Assembly (NCBI RefSeq): GCF_964204645.1
Contig: NC_134025.1
Span: 11,537,001-11,601,000 of the forward strand
Reading direction: 5' to 3'
Source: Tubulanus polymorphus
Lineage: Eukaryota > Nemertea > Palaeonemertea > Tubulaniformes > Tubulanidae
DNA length: 64,000 bases
Shown: positions 13,301-25,200 of the stretch, piece by piece
Layout: every line of letters begins with the position of its first letter
Numbering within the stretch: the stretch's first letter is position 1
Position numbers and translations under genes: made by a program
The notes under the pieces: generated by a model
Seen by the model: only the letters and a program-made list of their open reading frames with translations
Database searches by the model: none
Told to the model about the DNA's origin: nothing

Positions 13301-16300
13301 AATGTGGATTAATTTTTGACAATCCACCTGGTCGACCCACGTTAATTAATCATCCCAGTCACCAGCCGAAGTTCCTCATGGAAACGGTTTTAGTTTCTAG
13401 GACTGTAATGATACAGTTTCGGTGTCTAAGAAACTTATTTAGAGTTTCCTCTAAGCTTTCTATCCATATCGGATAAGACTGTCGGAAGCCAAATCAAAAC
13501 AGACTGCTGGTAGAGTTCATGAATTTGGCTTTTATGAAACCGGACCCAAGGTTAACCACAGTCTTTAGCGGGCATACGGAGTTGAATAACTCTAAAATGA
13601 CAAGCATAAAGTCCGCCGTACGCGCCTCGCCTGGTCAACCTGGAAATTGATGGTTGCGCCACCGTACGGTGTGGTGTCGGAAGCAGGCCGTATCCGAAAA
13701 AATTTTTGATGGGTACATTTATACCTATAGGCAGGTTAGGCTTTATGTCATACAGGTAACGTATTTGATGGTATTATATATAACACTTCTCGCTTGTATT
13801 CGGCGAGGTATGAATTTCGTGATATTCATTATAAGGAATATTCACCATCGCTGACTACTATTCAGCCACTACCCGCAGTTTCTGAGTTGCCAGTTTTCTT
13901 CGCCGGCGTTGTTACCATATGAAGTGTGATACGAAGGCAGTTGCCCGTTAAATCAGCTAGTGATACTGCTTCTCATCTATTCGCGTTCATTCATTAAGGC
14001 TCTTCCGCCAGTAGTGAGACTATAAATCCGCAGTACAGTAGAATACTCGGTGGTGCTTTCAAGATGAGTTCATTCATTGTCCTTATGGGGAAACCTAGCA
14101 ATTGTCTTCGCAACAATAGCTGTATGCAGATAGAATATACCAGACTGACAACGATCAGCGTACATGTTTTTTACTTGACTTTATAATGCTGATGTATATT
14201 CATGCTTTGACTAAGGCAGGTTTCGATCGGTGTTTAACGATTCTAGAATTCTCTTCTGACGTGTTCGTCTTGACCGGAAAAGGCTCTATTCATTCCGGTA
14301 TAGGGTAGTCTGTATACCTGGCAAAAGGCTGGTCAGGAGTTCGTAATCAAGATCAGTTATTCGTAAAATGGAATACGTTAGATCAAAACCTGCCTAAAAC
14401 TCATTTTATTCCCGTCCCGTCATTTCAGTTAGTATCCGAACTGCTTTCTGTGTAGTAGGCCTATGATGCGTATCATAATAAACACAAGTTCCCCAAAAGT
14501 GGTTCAAATTGCTATGGCTTTATCTACAACAAACTTTCAAGCTTTTGAGTTGGAAAATATTTTGAACTGGTTTTCAACTTGGCAGTAGATACGCATGATT
14601 TTTCTGCTTGGTTCAAATCTCAGGTGCAATTTCTACGTCACACAACCTAAAAAAACCCAACAACAGTTCATACATCTGTAGTGGCCTCACTCAAGGCTGG
14701 TTGCCTCCACTGTGACATGGTCATATTTTCACTAGTCTCGTGTTTGGATAGTTTCATAGCCATGTTTTCTTAGCGGGTTCACAGATCCAATGGCAGTTGG
14801 CAACTTGATGATGTTAAAAGGTCCTGATACTCATTACACAGCCGTCTTGTATAGAATTTAAGATGTCACATATTATGCAAAGGTCTCTTAAAACGACGGT
14901 CATATAGCATGTCACATTGTTAACTGTTCTTGGTACTGAACAATTGCGTTGTGTTTGACCATTGTTTGACATATCGTCGGGTTTCACGATCAACAATGGT
15001 AGATCATTTCTAATAAAGCCAATCGAGGTACACGAGTTTGGTCACTGATGCTGTTTCCGTACAATAGTAGTACGTTAATAGGCAAGATTGCTTCCATTCT
15101 ACTCGGTGGTTGGCAAGATTGTCTGTATTCGGAATGTCTGTATTCGGAATCGGTAGTAAATTCGAAAATGCGTTATACAATAGAGGAAAATTCTGCGCCC
15201 AAAAGAGAACCAGAAAGTCGATGATTGCCACAGAGCTGATTGCCTTAGATAATCACTGGGACGATGTGTTTAAATTTTTCTATTCAAGTTCATGCGAAGT
15301 TGACTCATCGTCACCGCAATTCATTTACCTCAAAGAAAAATAAATGGGCCCCATGACATCTGAGACACGCATTTAACAGTCTTCCATATCAAATTTTTTT
15401 TTACTGAAAATAAAGCCAAAATCCACCTCCATGAGAAAGTCGTTGAAATATGTGAACAAATTCCCTATTAGACATTTTATTTACCACCTTCCTCACATTT
15501 TGCAAAAAAAAAAAATTATGGACTCAATGAACGAGAACTGTAAATCGGACAGAATATGGTAATTTTGGACACGAAATGAAGGCTTATAATGGATGGGGGA
15601 AAATGATAGAATTGACATCGACAGTGAAAAAATAACGAGGTTCATTCTGTCGTTTTCAATATCCTACTTTATGAATGGCCCACATCATCTGTATCAATTG
15701 TATATAGTTATCTGATCATCGCTGTGTGTTGTTTTTTATCGAGGACAGTGTGTTACGATGAACTAGAATCAGTGTGCTCTGCAAGCTATGGCTGTTTCGT
15801 GTGTTTCACTTTCGATGAATTTTTGCTTACATATAGTTGCTACTCGGCTTCGGCTTCGTGCTTACTATATATATGTATATATCATAGCGTGTATATGAGA
15901 TGGAAATAGTTTTCTTTAATTCAATGTTTGGAATTCTTGGGCGATGATATCATTTTAAATCAATTCTAGAATAGAATCCTATGACATCAGGTCGCAAGCG
16001 CTCTCTATGTACACGGAATTGGTAGGGGATTCTATCAAAAATATATATTGCAGAGCTGCCAAGTGTTCCTGATTTTCAGCATTTGTTACTCTTTTAAAAC
16101 AAGAAATACTGATTAGATTTGTTTGATACATGTAGAAAAATGAAAGATGTTACTGATTGTCTTACTGTTGATTGCTGATTAATTTGAACATTTTCTTTCA
16201 TATTTCGATGAAAAAATATTTGTTACTGATAGCACTTTTCAGATTTTGGCAGCCCTGATATTGGTTATATATGCCTGTCACTGATTATATTGTTTAATTG

Positions 16301-19300
16301 TCTATTATGATACACTGCTTTTAAGTGCTGATATAACATTTCGTTATTATGAAGAAAATAGTTACCAGTATTTTTTTATCTCATTCAAAAATGGGCTTGA
16401 ATCTATTGAATGGTCTTTATTTGGCCCCATTTTCTGGAACCGGGGTTAATTGGCATATAGGCTATACGGGTAATTGACAAATGAATACAATTAAATTCAT
16501 CTAAAGCATGAATATGTGACACTATCCGGGGTCGTTTCTCGGAACGCATAACATTTCAGCATCATCCGACTGTTCGGTGCACCAATATGTGAAGTAATCT
16601 TGATATTCATTTGTCTACATACCCATATCGCTATGCAATGCATCCATTCCGTAATCATTTTCTAACCCAACAATTTAGCTACAAGATAGGAAAGGGTTAA
16701 TGATAAATGTTCATTTAAATCAAGCTGAACGACTGACAATTCATTAGAATATTTCGGCAGTAGCGTTCAAAATTGTTATTTCTATTTTTACACCAAAAAA
16801 AAAACAATCGTTTGAAAAACGTCGCTTTCGATTTGTTTTTCTAGCAAATCAACAGATGTATGTACCGCATTCCACGATGAACTCGATATACATGCACAAT
16901 CCTCAACAACAACAACAACAGCAGCAACAACAGAGTATGACGAGTCCGAACTCGGGCACGACGACGGCGACCGAGCTAAGTCCGGCGTGTTCACCTCCGC
17001 CGCCGCCTCGTATATATAAACCATGCGTAGTATGCAACGATAAATCCTCAGGTTACCATTACGGCGTCAGTTCCTGCGAAGGCTGTAAGGTAGGTTTCGT
17101 ATGACGCTCAGAAGTTGGTTTAAGTAATCCAGCGGATAACTGTCGTCGTAACAAATAAGACTGCTTTGTAACCAATGGTATTTATTTGATAGTTATCTTA
17201 AGGCAAAATTTGAGCAACTAGCCCCTGAGACCGGTTGCATAGTCATGGCTTAGACTTAAGACCGGTCTAAGACCCACTTAGTTCTATAGCCAATCTAACA
17301 ACTTAAAACCAGTCTTAAGATTAAGGACCACTTTTGGGCTTAAGTCACAACTGCGCAACTGGCCCCTGGGGTCGGTTCCGCGATGTTAATCCATAATCTA
17401 GAATGAAATTATTTCGATCTTGCTGAGCGTTTTTGGCATATTTTGATAAATTTTAATAAGTCCATACTACATCCTTATTAAGTGGCCGGTAAATTGTCAG
17501 AAATTTCGCATCCGTTTCATTGAAGGATTAAGAAATGTTCTTAAGGAATTGTGCGACAGAGCTCAAAATTTTCAAATTATCCCGCGGGAGTATCGTGATG
17601 CCTTTTCACTAGGTGCAAGAAATGATTCCTTTCCCATCCTTAATATGTTTGTAAAGCTGACCAGTTCAATCTCCTCTACTGGCTACTACTGGCCATTACG
17701 TACCCGATGTTTCATGTCATTGATCTGTTGTTCGTTGTAGGGCTTCTTTCGTCGAAGCGTTCAGAAAAACATGCAGTACACGTGTCACAAAGACAAAAGT
17801 TGCGTGATCAACAAAGTGACGCGAAATCGCTGTCAATATTGTCGACTTCAGAAATGTTTTGCGAAGGGAATGTCGAAAGAAGGTAATTGATCTCGTAGAT
17901 CATTGATATTTTACGGAGCGTCTGCCTGATTTTACCACCCACGTACCCAAATTCATTTCTGCGATTGGCAAACCAGTATTCACGTAATCGAAACAACTTC
18001 TGAGTGGCCAAGTACCTGGGAAATCAGAAAAAATGTTGTGGGAAATTCTTTTCTTTAAAAAAGTTAGGGAATAAGGAGTTAAGTAAAAAAAAAACAACTT
18101 AAATCAGGGAAATTTTTTCCGACTGCTAGATCGTGCATATAATCAAACAGTTTCCGTCTATGTCTTTCATGTTTGACTGTGTAAATTGATTGGATTCTTA
18201 GCAAACAACGTGCATGTCAGGGAAAACGCAAGTCGAATAATAAAAGTGGCCACCCTAATTTTACAGAAGAACGGCTGTCATCGATTATGTTGACAGTTGC
18301 TATTTTACGGAAAGTCCCTATTATCGAAATATGACGCTATCCTGGTTTGTGGGCATAAACAATTCAGATTACTGATTGGTTGACCTGCTGTACCTGCAAT
18401 CAGTGAATACAATTTGATCGTATTGACTGACTTAGTAATGAGTCACTTGTTTGAAGATGTCACTAACACGACTAGCTTCGCAGACCTGCCCATTATCTTA
18501 TCTAGCCCTAAATAGCGTCCATGCTTCTACGTATTACTCATCAGGGTTTGGTATCAAACCAACTTTGCTTTAGAATAATTGAATTCATTATCCCCGTTCA
18601 TAGTCTAAAGTGGTGGTTGTTTATGAATTCTATATAACTTAACGAGCCATAAGTCATGAATCCTATTTGCTAATTTTTAAATAAATGCAAATACACATCT
18701 TCATGTGGACAATGGTTGTATACTGGTTGTGTTAAGTTGATGCGTCAAAGTTGGTTTAGAAATAATGGTGCATGGTGCACGGTGCAAATGCTATCTTTGC
18801 ATCTTCTATCTCTGTGATCTAGGCGGGAGCAGATCCAGACTGTATTTTCGGTTCTAGGCAATGCGATTTAGTTTTTCTTTAGTGACTTTGGAAAGGTTGG
18901 AAGCTGATAAACTGCGAAACTCAATGATTTTAACGATTAGCAGTGTCCAAACTCTAAATGCGCCGAATAAAATTCAGATTTTGGAAATGAGTTGGGAGTA
19001 TAGCCATATTCTCATTTTAATGTATCCCCCTACAAATGTGCCCTTTCCAAATTATATCGCCCTTGTCGTTGGGAAGAGTACTGTTTATTCACCAATTGAT
19101 GAAACACTCCATGTTGTGACGGTATACAGAGAATCTTACACTAATAGAACCAAAGATAAAGTCCGAAAAGTTTTCTTTCTATCAATTTATTCATCCGACA
19201 TTTCGACTATATTCTTTTTTTTAAATCTTGAAATAGGGATTGTCCCTGTTATTTATTTGGTTGGTAAATTTCGTTTGATTTTCTGATTGAGTGTCCCTTA

Positions 19301-22300
19301 CACACCCACCACACCTGCCGGGAGCGAAACAGGGGATTTGATTTTGAAATCGGAAATCGAAGTACAGATATAGTTGTGTGATCGGCGGTCGAGTTTACAT
19401 ATTTTTTCGACTTTATTCTAATAGTCATCTTCAGGTCATATTAGGATCTAGTCGAAATGTTGGAAGAATAGATTGATAGTTTTAGCTGAAAGTTATATTA
19501 GTGTGGGATTTCTCTATATACTGTTTAGTCACACTTCACGATTCATCCCCGGTTCACCAATGCATACGTGTATAGTATTTGCTTACGTTTTTCTTTTTTC
19601 ATCGGCAGCTGTACGGAACGACCGTAATAAGAAACGAAAAGCGAAAGCTGAAATGTGTGCCTCGAATACGCCGTCCGACGATCTCACTCAGGAAGAACTT
19701 GACCTCATTACACTCATCGAAAAAGCCCATCTAGAAACGCTACCTAGAGAAAGCGACGACTTCAAATCAGCGGTAAGTATAGATCTTATCACAGAAAAGT
19801 AAGCTCGTATTGCCCTGAATATGAAATTTAACCATGATTTTAAAGGTTACTCGGTTGATCTAGATGTGCGATTAGTCTGACTTTTAGCTCATGTTCTGAG
19901 TGAGCTTATGTCATCAGCCACTTGATGACACCATCAACCATTCCTAAGCATTAAGTGTCAGTACCTAACTTCATGCGTCTCCAGATTTAAAACTGATTGA
20001 CAAATGAAGCTGATTTTTGTAAGATAATGTATCATTAGATTTTCTTGAATACCTGACGAGTTCATAATCTGTATCGTTTAACCCTTTCAGTGTGAATACC
20101 CTGCATAACGGTGTATTATTTAATTGGTGATGAACTTTGGTAATACACCGCATTTTAGCACTTAAGAGTAACAATCGGTGCCATCTGCTAGGTTAGCTGA
20201 TTCGCCAGTTTACTGATTATTCGAAATTACTATGAAAAAATTCTGGTAACCCCAAAATCGGACTAATCTTGGTTCATATTCAACTAAACTACCATTTTTG
20301 TTTGTGGTGAAAACTATTCTTTAAGGTTATAATACCAAGTAGTTAGTTAGGTCTGCTGCTGATTTGATTGCGGTAATGTCACTATCATAATTAGTGACAC
20401 AAGAATTTTGCTGTGGCCAGCATCTTTTATTGGAATGATGGTACCCGGTAATGATTTTAAGTCACATAAACCTGATTATGGGCTCATTATCTTTTATGTT
20501 GCTCAATTCTATATACTGGTACAGTCACATGCTAAAACCACATCAATACACAAGCATTGATAAAAATTGTGTCATTGTCAATAGAAACTTAAGATATGTT
20601 ACTATACGTAGTAATTAGTGTTAGTAGACATGAGAATGTTTTTGCAATGAAAGTAGTTCAAGGTTACTACCGTGCGAATTATGGAATAAAGTCCCACCAG
20701 GATAGTGGAAACTGGTGAAAAAATACCGCACCATGCAACACTGGCGTGCGCCATACTCGAGACAATGCCGTAAACGTCTCTTAACAATTAATCAATAAGT
20801 ATCATAAGAAGTAAAAGAAGCTTCTGAAGTACTTGACATGAAGCCATTGACTGCGGAGTAATCGATAAGTCTTGTTTATACCGGGATCGATGATCTGAAG
20901 TTAATGCTTCAATGGAAGATTACCGGCATTCGCCTTTGATGTCGTACTTGTATTGAGTGTCCTCTCGAAAGCATTAGTTACATAATTGGTTTTCTGAATA
21001 CTTTCTGCGATGCCAATTATGATTACCAAACTGAGAGCGTTTATATGAATGAGTGAGATGCCCATCTTAGGTTAGGGTTCTTTGCCTGCTTAAATTCAGA
21101 AACCTTTTACGAGCATTTCAAAAAAACTTCCTCTTAGATTTTCGAAGATTGTTGACACAACGCATTTAGGATAGGGTTGGCAATTACATTTTGGTTCACA
21201 TGAGGCATGCAGCTTACCCTGACGAATTAGAATTCCAAGACCCTCAAGATATTAAGGATGCATAACTTATAGAAATTTCAGCGACTGCTACAAATGCTCC
21301 TTTCTGTAAAACATCTATTCATCAAAATTCATTTTTCTCTATTACGTTGTTCCTGTATATTCTGCTATATGAATGTATTGCTAAATAATGCATTCTATCA
21401 ATTCTCTATCTATGCAGGAGCCGATCAAAGATGGTCAGGATATTGTTCTTTGGGAACGAGTTTGCGAGTTGTCGACGACCGGAATCGTGAAAATCGTCGA
21501 TTTTGCGAAGAGAATGCCCGGATTCATGTCACTCAGTAATACTGATCAAATAACCCTACTCAAAGCTGCCTGTTTAGAAATCATTGTAAGTATGATAACT
21601 ATTTATATTCTAAACTCTACATTCTGTTAGGAAGGTGCTTCTAAATTGCAATCTGGGAAAGCATCATCTTCTATTAGCCTAATACCATCTTCGTGGAGCA
21701 ACCTGAATGAGTGGTTAGACCGTTTGACTCTTGGATGCCAGGCTGTGTGTCTGAAGCCCTGTGCAACACTGTAGTATCCCCAGGCAAGACTTGATTATCC
21801 TCACTGCCTTTCTCCACCCAGAGGTAAATGGGTAGGTCCAGAGCTGGTAACTGTTCCTGATTTTCAGTATTAGTTACTATTCTACAACGAGAAATACTTA
21901 TATGATTTGTTTGATGCGTACAGAAATATGAAAGACATTACTGAGGGTTTAACTGTTGATTACTGATTAAATAGACTTTTTTCTTTCATATTTCAATGAA
22001 ATGTTACCGAAAAGATTCAATGCGTTACTTTTCAGAGGTTGGCAGCTCTGTAGGTCGACCTCGCCCTAAAAGACGTCTCCTGAGTGCTAAGTAGCAGCTC
22101 TGGTGTTACCGCGTCCGAGTGTGGTTTCGTTCGTATTCGTATTAATCGTGTTTTATTCTATTTCCGCTGAAGGTGCTGCGATTGAGCTCCAAATACAACG
22201 AAACGGACGACACGATGACCTTCTCCAGCGGACTGACGCTGACACGTCGACAACTCGAAGTTGGAGGATTCGGATCTCTGACGGACAGTATATTCGCGTT

Positions 22301-23588
22301 CGCTAACTCGATGAAATGTATGAACATCGACGAAACAGAATATGGCTTATTAGCGGCGATATGTTTGATTAGCGGAGGTGGGTACTTTTAGATTTACGGC
22401 AGCATTTTTGTTGGTATGCGATGCCGATTACGGAGTTGTTAGAAACGTGGTCAAAGATTTAAATGCTTTCGGTGACATGCTAGCATCCTTCCTAGGTCTG
22501 ATAGTATCATAAGATTCTAGCCATTACATATTTGCGCTTAACTGTCAAAATCAATGACAAAATGAAGCGTTAATTATTGTCTAACCTGTCCTTCCTATAA
22601 GAGGAAAAAACCCACTAAGAACGCCCCAGTCATTGAAAGTCTCTTGCTGCTAAGATGTTATTTGAAAGTAGTTGATTTTGCGAACAGAAATCCAAGTTAG
22701 TTAATCCAAGTGTCTACATATCCACCGATGAAGTAAGGCAGTTACTTGTTTTTGATAACCTACCCATGGTTAAAGTTTTGATATTGTGAGGCACGTCACT
22801 GCGTTGATGATTACTGATAATATTATTTCTATTCAGATCGCTCCGGTTTGACCGAGACCGAAAAAATCGAACGAATGCAAGAACCGATGCTGGAAGCAAT
22901 GAAACATTACGTACGGCATAAACATTCTCAGCCTCATATATTCGCGAAAATGATTATGAAACTGACAGATCTGCGGAGTATCAGTGTAAAAGGTACGTAT
23001 GTATCTATGTATATTTTGGTTTGTTTAAGTTTTGTAAGAGCTCTCTGTGGAGTGTAAATGTGAGACTGAGACGTGGATAATTACGCAAATAATTCTGAGA
23101 TTTGATGAATTGGATTGAAAAATTCCTAGATTATGCTTTCAAGTCAATGCAACTTTGAAGAATGTAGAGGTCTTGCAGCCAGCCATATGCTTTTCCAACT
23201 ATGCCATATTGGCTGGTAAACACAATAAGTAATTAACCCTCTTCTTGAGTGACCCTTGAAGTTCGTAAATTCCCTGCTTATATCCCCTGGACGATGTTGT
23301 TTGATATCATGGTTTTGGCTTATCCATATCCATGTGAAGTTTGTGTTAATGCCATAACTAAAGAACTGGTTGAGATAAAATCCTTGAAACTTTTTAGGTA
23401 CATATGTGATGGCATAAAGATGAACTCTATTTATTTAGATTTTTTGCGTTCAATTCGAATTTGTTGTTTTTGCAGGCGCCGAATGCGTATTACATCTACG
23501 TCAAGAGATGCCGGGTGGCGAGGTCCCGCCGCTTATACTGGAAATGCTCGACCGTGTCGAAAACGTAGTCATTCCTAACAACAATTAA
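7358..23588 (+). CDS. RAR: Retinoic acid receptor (NR1B family), nine coding exons
   Basis: Ligand-regulated nuclear transcription factor; the family binds DNA as a heterodimer with RXR. Coding exons: 7358-7457, 12516-12704, 16845-17089, 17741-17882, 19609-19772, 21418-21585, 22173-22377, 22837-22992, 23476-23588. All introns are GT-AG and phases join, giving 493 residues (human RARs are about 450-460). The DNA-binding domain spans about 157-222: CVVC starts the first zinc finger, the P-box CEGCKGFFRR is split by an intron, and CQYCRLQKC ends the second finger. A ten-glutamine run lies at 117-126. The ligand-binding domain follows ([33 protein letters not shown]), with an AF-2 core PPLILEML at 474-481. 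Two in-frame ATGs exist in exon 1 (7358, 7385); a stop precedes 7358. Exon 2 has another in-frame ATG at 12521, so shorter N termini are possible. Exon 1 was found by splice and frame logic, so its start is less certain than the rest. Confidence 0.96.
8675..9333. repeat. Family B repeat, copy 1, interrupted
   Basis: Family B elements are about 180-270 bp of GC-richer DNA with ends like AGCCGCGATCAC and blocks such as CAAATTTGGCC, GCACGGGCC and GCGCTCTCTAATT. Here the left block (8675-8863) and right block (9184-9333) flank a nested insertion. The right end reads GTGATTATGGCT. Confidence 0.65.
8864..9183. mobile_element. GGGAA-rich inverted-repeat element nested in a family B copy
   Basis: A 320-bp element with ends TTCCCACAG (8864-8872) and CTGTGGGAA (9175-9183). 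An internal block AACTTGGGAATTTTGAA occurs twice. It splits a family B copy whose halves continue at 8675-8863 and 9184-9333. RAR intron 1. Confidence 0.65.
9850..10037 (+). repeat. Family F repeat, copy 1
   Basis: About 185 bases running from CTCGACCGCCAATCACACAAC through CCCCTGTTTCGCTC and GCAGGTGTGGTGGGT to a poly-A-like end (AAGATTTAAAAAAAA). It matches 19213-19400 in inverse orientation. The A-rich end suggests a retroposed origin; no clear pol III boxes. Confidence 0.65.
11165..11201. repeat. Perfect hairpin, 16-bp arms, 5-base loop
   Basis: CTTGGAGTAATCAAAT, then AAATC, then its exact inverse complement. It lies in RAR intron 1. No T-run follows. It may be the core of a small palindromic element. 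Confidence 0.7.
12022..12201. repeat. Family B repeat, copy 2
   Basis: This RAR intron 1 copy starts near GATCACATGGAGATG and ends GTGATCATGGCT, with TTGGCCTGGGCCAAATTGGC inside. It is shorter than the other copies, lacking the middle. It lies just upstream of family A copy 1. Confidence 0.65.
12240..12471. mobile_element. Family A element, copy 1 (RAR intron)
   Basis: Non-autonomous inverted-repeat element, 232 bp, with left end CAGAGCTGCCAACTG and right end GTTGGTAGCTCTG. Flanks AACTAA and AGCTAA form a 6-bp target duplication with one mismatch. The interior matches three other copies in this window. It ends only 44 bases before RAR coding exon 2. Confidence 0.85.
16051..16257. mobile_element. 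Family A element, copy 2 (RAR intron)
   Basis: A 207-bp copy with ends CAGAGCTGCCAAG and TTTTGGCAGCCCTG, flanked by a perfect 6-bp duplication ATATTG at 16045-16050 and 16258-16263. Same interior as copy 1. No coding capacity. Confidence 0.87.
17120..17365. repeat. Two adjacent family G-related fragments in a RAR intron
   Basis: The end signature GAGCAACTAGCCCCTG (17212-17227) is followed directly by a second inverted-repeat unit from ACCGGTTGCATAGTC to GCGCAACTGGCCCCTGG. The second unit contains palindromic AGACTTAAGACCGGTCTAAG. Confidence 0.5.
19213..19400 (-). repeat. Family F repeat, copy 2
   Basis: Inverse of the copy at 9850-10037, starting with a T-run (TTTTTTTTAAATCTTG) and ending GTGTGATCGGCGGTCGAG. 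It lies in RAR intron 5 upstream of exon 19609. Flanks on both sides carry ATTTCGACTA-like inverted sequences. Confidence 0.65.
21839..22050. mobile_element. Family A element, copy 3 (RAR intron)
   Basis: A 212-bp copy with ends CAGAGCTGGTAACTG and GAGGTTGGCAGCTCTG, flanked by a perfect 6-bp duplication TAGGTC at 21833-21838 and 22051-22056. It sits about 120 bases before the RAR exon starting at 22173. Confidence 0.88.
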
Positions 23589-23619
23589 ATGAAATTTAAA
23601 AAATGCCGAACTTGTGATA

Positions 23620-23625
23620 AATAAA
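23620..23625 (+). terminator. RAR: RAR polyadenylation signal
   Basis: A canonical AATAAA hexamer lies about 30 bases after the RAR stop codon (23586-23588), implying a very short 3' untranslated region. Longer alternatives cannot be excluded. Confidence 0.5.
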
Positions 23626-23974
23626 ATATTATGCGGGTATCTTTTCATCAAGATGCTCATTAGGAACTTCTCAGGAACGTTGCTGCATAATTTCGTAGAC
23701 GTCTTTAAAAAGAGTAGTGGACGCGCCGCATTAACGCCGACGAATACTCTGGACAGAAATGATGATCGTCAAATATTTGCCGTTTTACGATTCGATGAGA
23801 GCGCTTACGCGGGTGGTTGGATTGATGCAGCACGCGTAAGAATATTCGAAAAATCTCAACTGAATCGTTGGCTAGATACTGATAGTCGAATTGATGACAA
23901 TCGAACAAAGCAAATTTGACGCTTTCGTGAATTCACACTGATTCTTGCATCACATGTACACCTCGTAATCGTTA

Positions 23975-23976
<2 letters not shown>

Positions 23977-24006
<30 letters not shown>
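23977..24006. repeat. (TTA)n microsatellite
   Basis: About ten perfect TTA units, roughly 390 bases after the RAR stop codon. Confidence 0.9.
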
Positions 24007-24539
24007 GCTAATGTTCATATGTAGTAGATTACGGTACTTATGATTTTGGCTGCGCAGTAGAAAAAGAAAGCTGTTTTCCGCTGATTTTTTATGAAATGAT
24101 AGGTATGTGTAGAACTGTAGCGAATTCGGATGACGAACTCGAAAAAGAATATTTCAAAATTCGCACTGTCTATATGATGCAAAAGCTGTCCTGAAATTCC
24201 TAAATGTCTGTGGGATTTGTTGTAAGGTTTAACCATTTTGGGGATGTACGAATGTATGGGGGACGTATGAAGGAAAGTTCCAATTGGAACGCATGCATAA
24301 CGATGAACATATAGTAAACTATTTGACTGCACTTAAAACTTCTTAAATAGAGGTGTCAATCGTTATGATAATATCTCAACCTTGCACCCTAACGCGTATA
24401 CAATTGTTATGGCACTGGTTCAAGGTCTACGACTCCTGGTTCGTGGTATAGGGGAGGGGGGTAGTTGGACGTCAAGCACCTATTTGTTATACTCTTGTGG
24501 TATGATTTTATGTCGCACACGAATTGCGATTTGTAGTAA

Positions 24540-24604
24540 GATTATTATTATATATTATAAATATCTATATTATTATTATCATTATTATTATTATGATTAT
24601 TGAT
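24540..24604. repeat. Imperfect (ATT)n-rich microsatellite
   Basis: A run of ATT and ATTATC-type units with interruptions, in the intergenic region after RAR. Confidence 0.8.
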
Positions 24605-25127
24605 ATTATATCATCATTACGGTATTATTGTAAGATATTTGCATGTTCTTGTGCTGTATATGTAGAATTAGAGCTACCCGGTAATCGTCGCTGTCAGAAA
24701 CCCGGTTTTGGAACGTACTGTTGTGAATCATGAGAAATTATGAATATATATATGAGATATATGAGTATATCGCGGAGTGTCGGAATAAACTTGAACATTT
24801 AGCTGAATCCGTAGAAATGTCGAGTCAACATCCCCTGGCTTATTTATAACTTTATTTTATTGACCTCTGAGATTTTATATCTAACTGCGATGAATTAATG
24901 AGTAATGGGGAACCCGCAATAACCAGCTATACCACCAGATGGTGTGACCAGCAGTAGGACGTCCGTTGTCAAAATTAGTGCATTTTCAATGAACTTAGAA
25001 CTGTACTCCAGAGTCCATACATTTTCACCACACCCGCCAAATATACATTCATTCTTCGACACAGATATCAGTATAGTTTTCATAGAGGAATTGATTTGTT
25101 TTAGAGAAGAGTTCATTAAGATTTACC

Positions 25128-25200
25128 GTAATTGAAATGTAGAAGAAATCGAACGCGGACGACCAACTATCTACTAGCGAACCTGGCGGATCCTCGCCTG
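25128..25200. repeat. Element D end fragment
   Basis: Inverse of the D left end: AATTGAAATGTAGAAGAAAT followed by a CTAGCGAACCTGGCGGATC block, as at 2220-2295. Only this end is recognisable. Confidence 0.5.

Noticed and set aside
18861-19286. A 141-codon frame with ATG in a RAR intron
   Set aside because: It runs into family F repeat sequence and has no family resemblance; probably chance.
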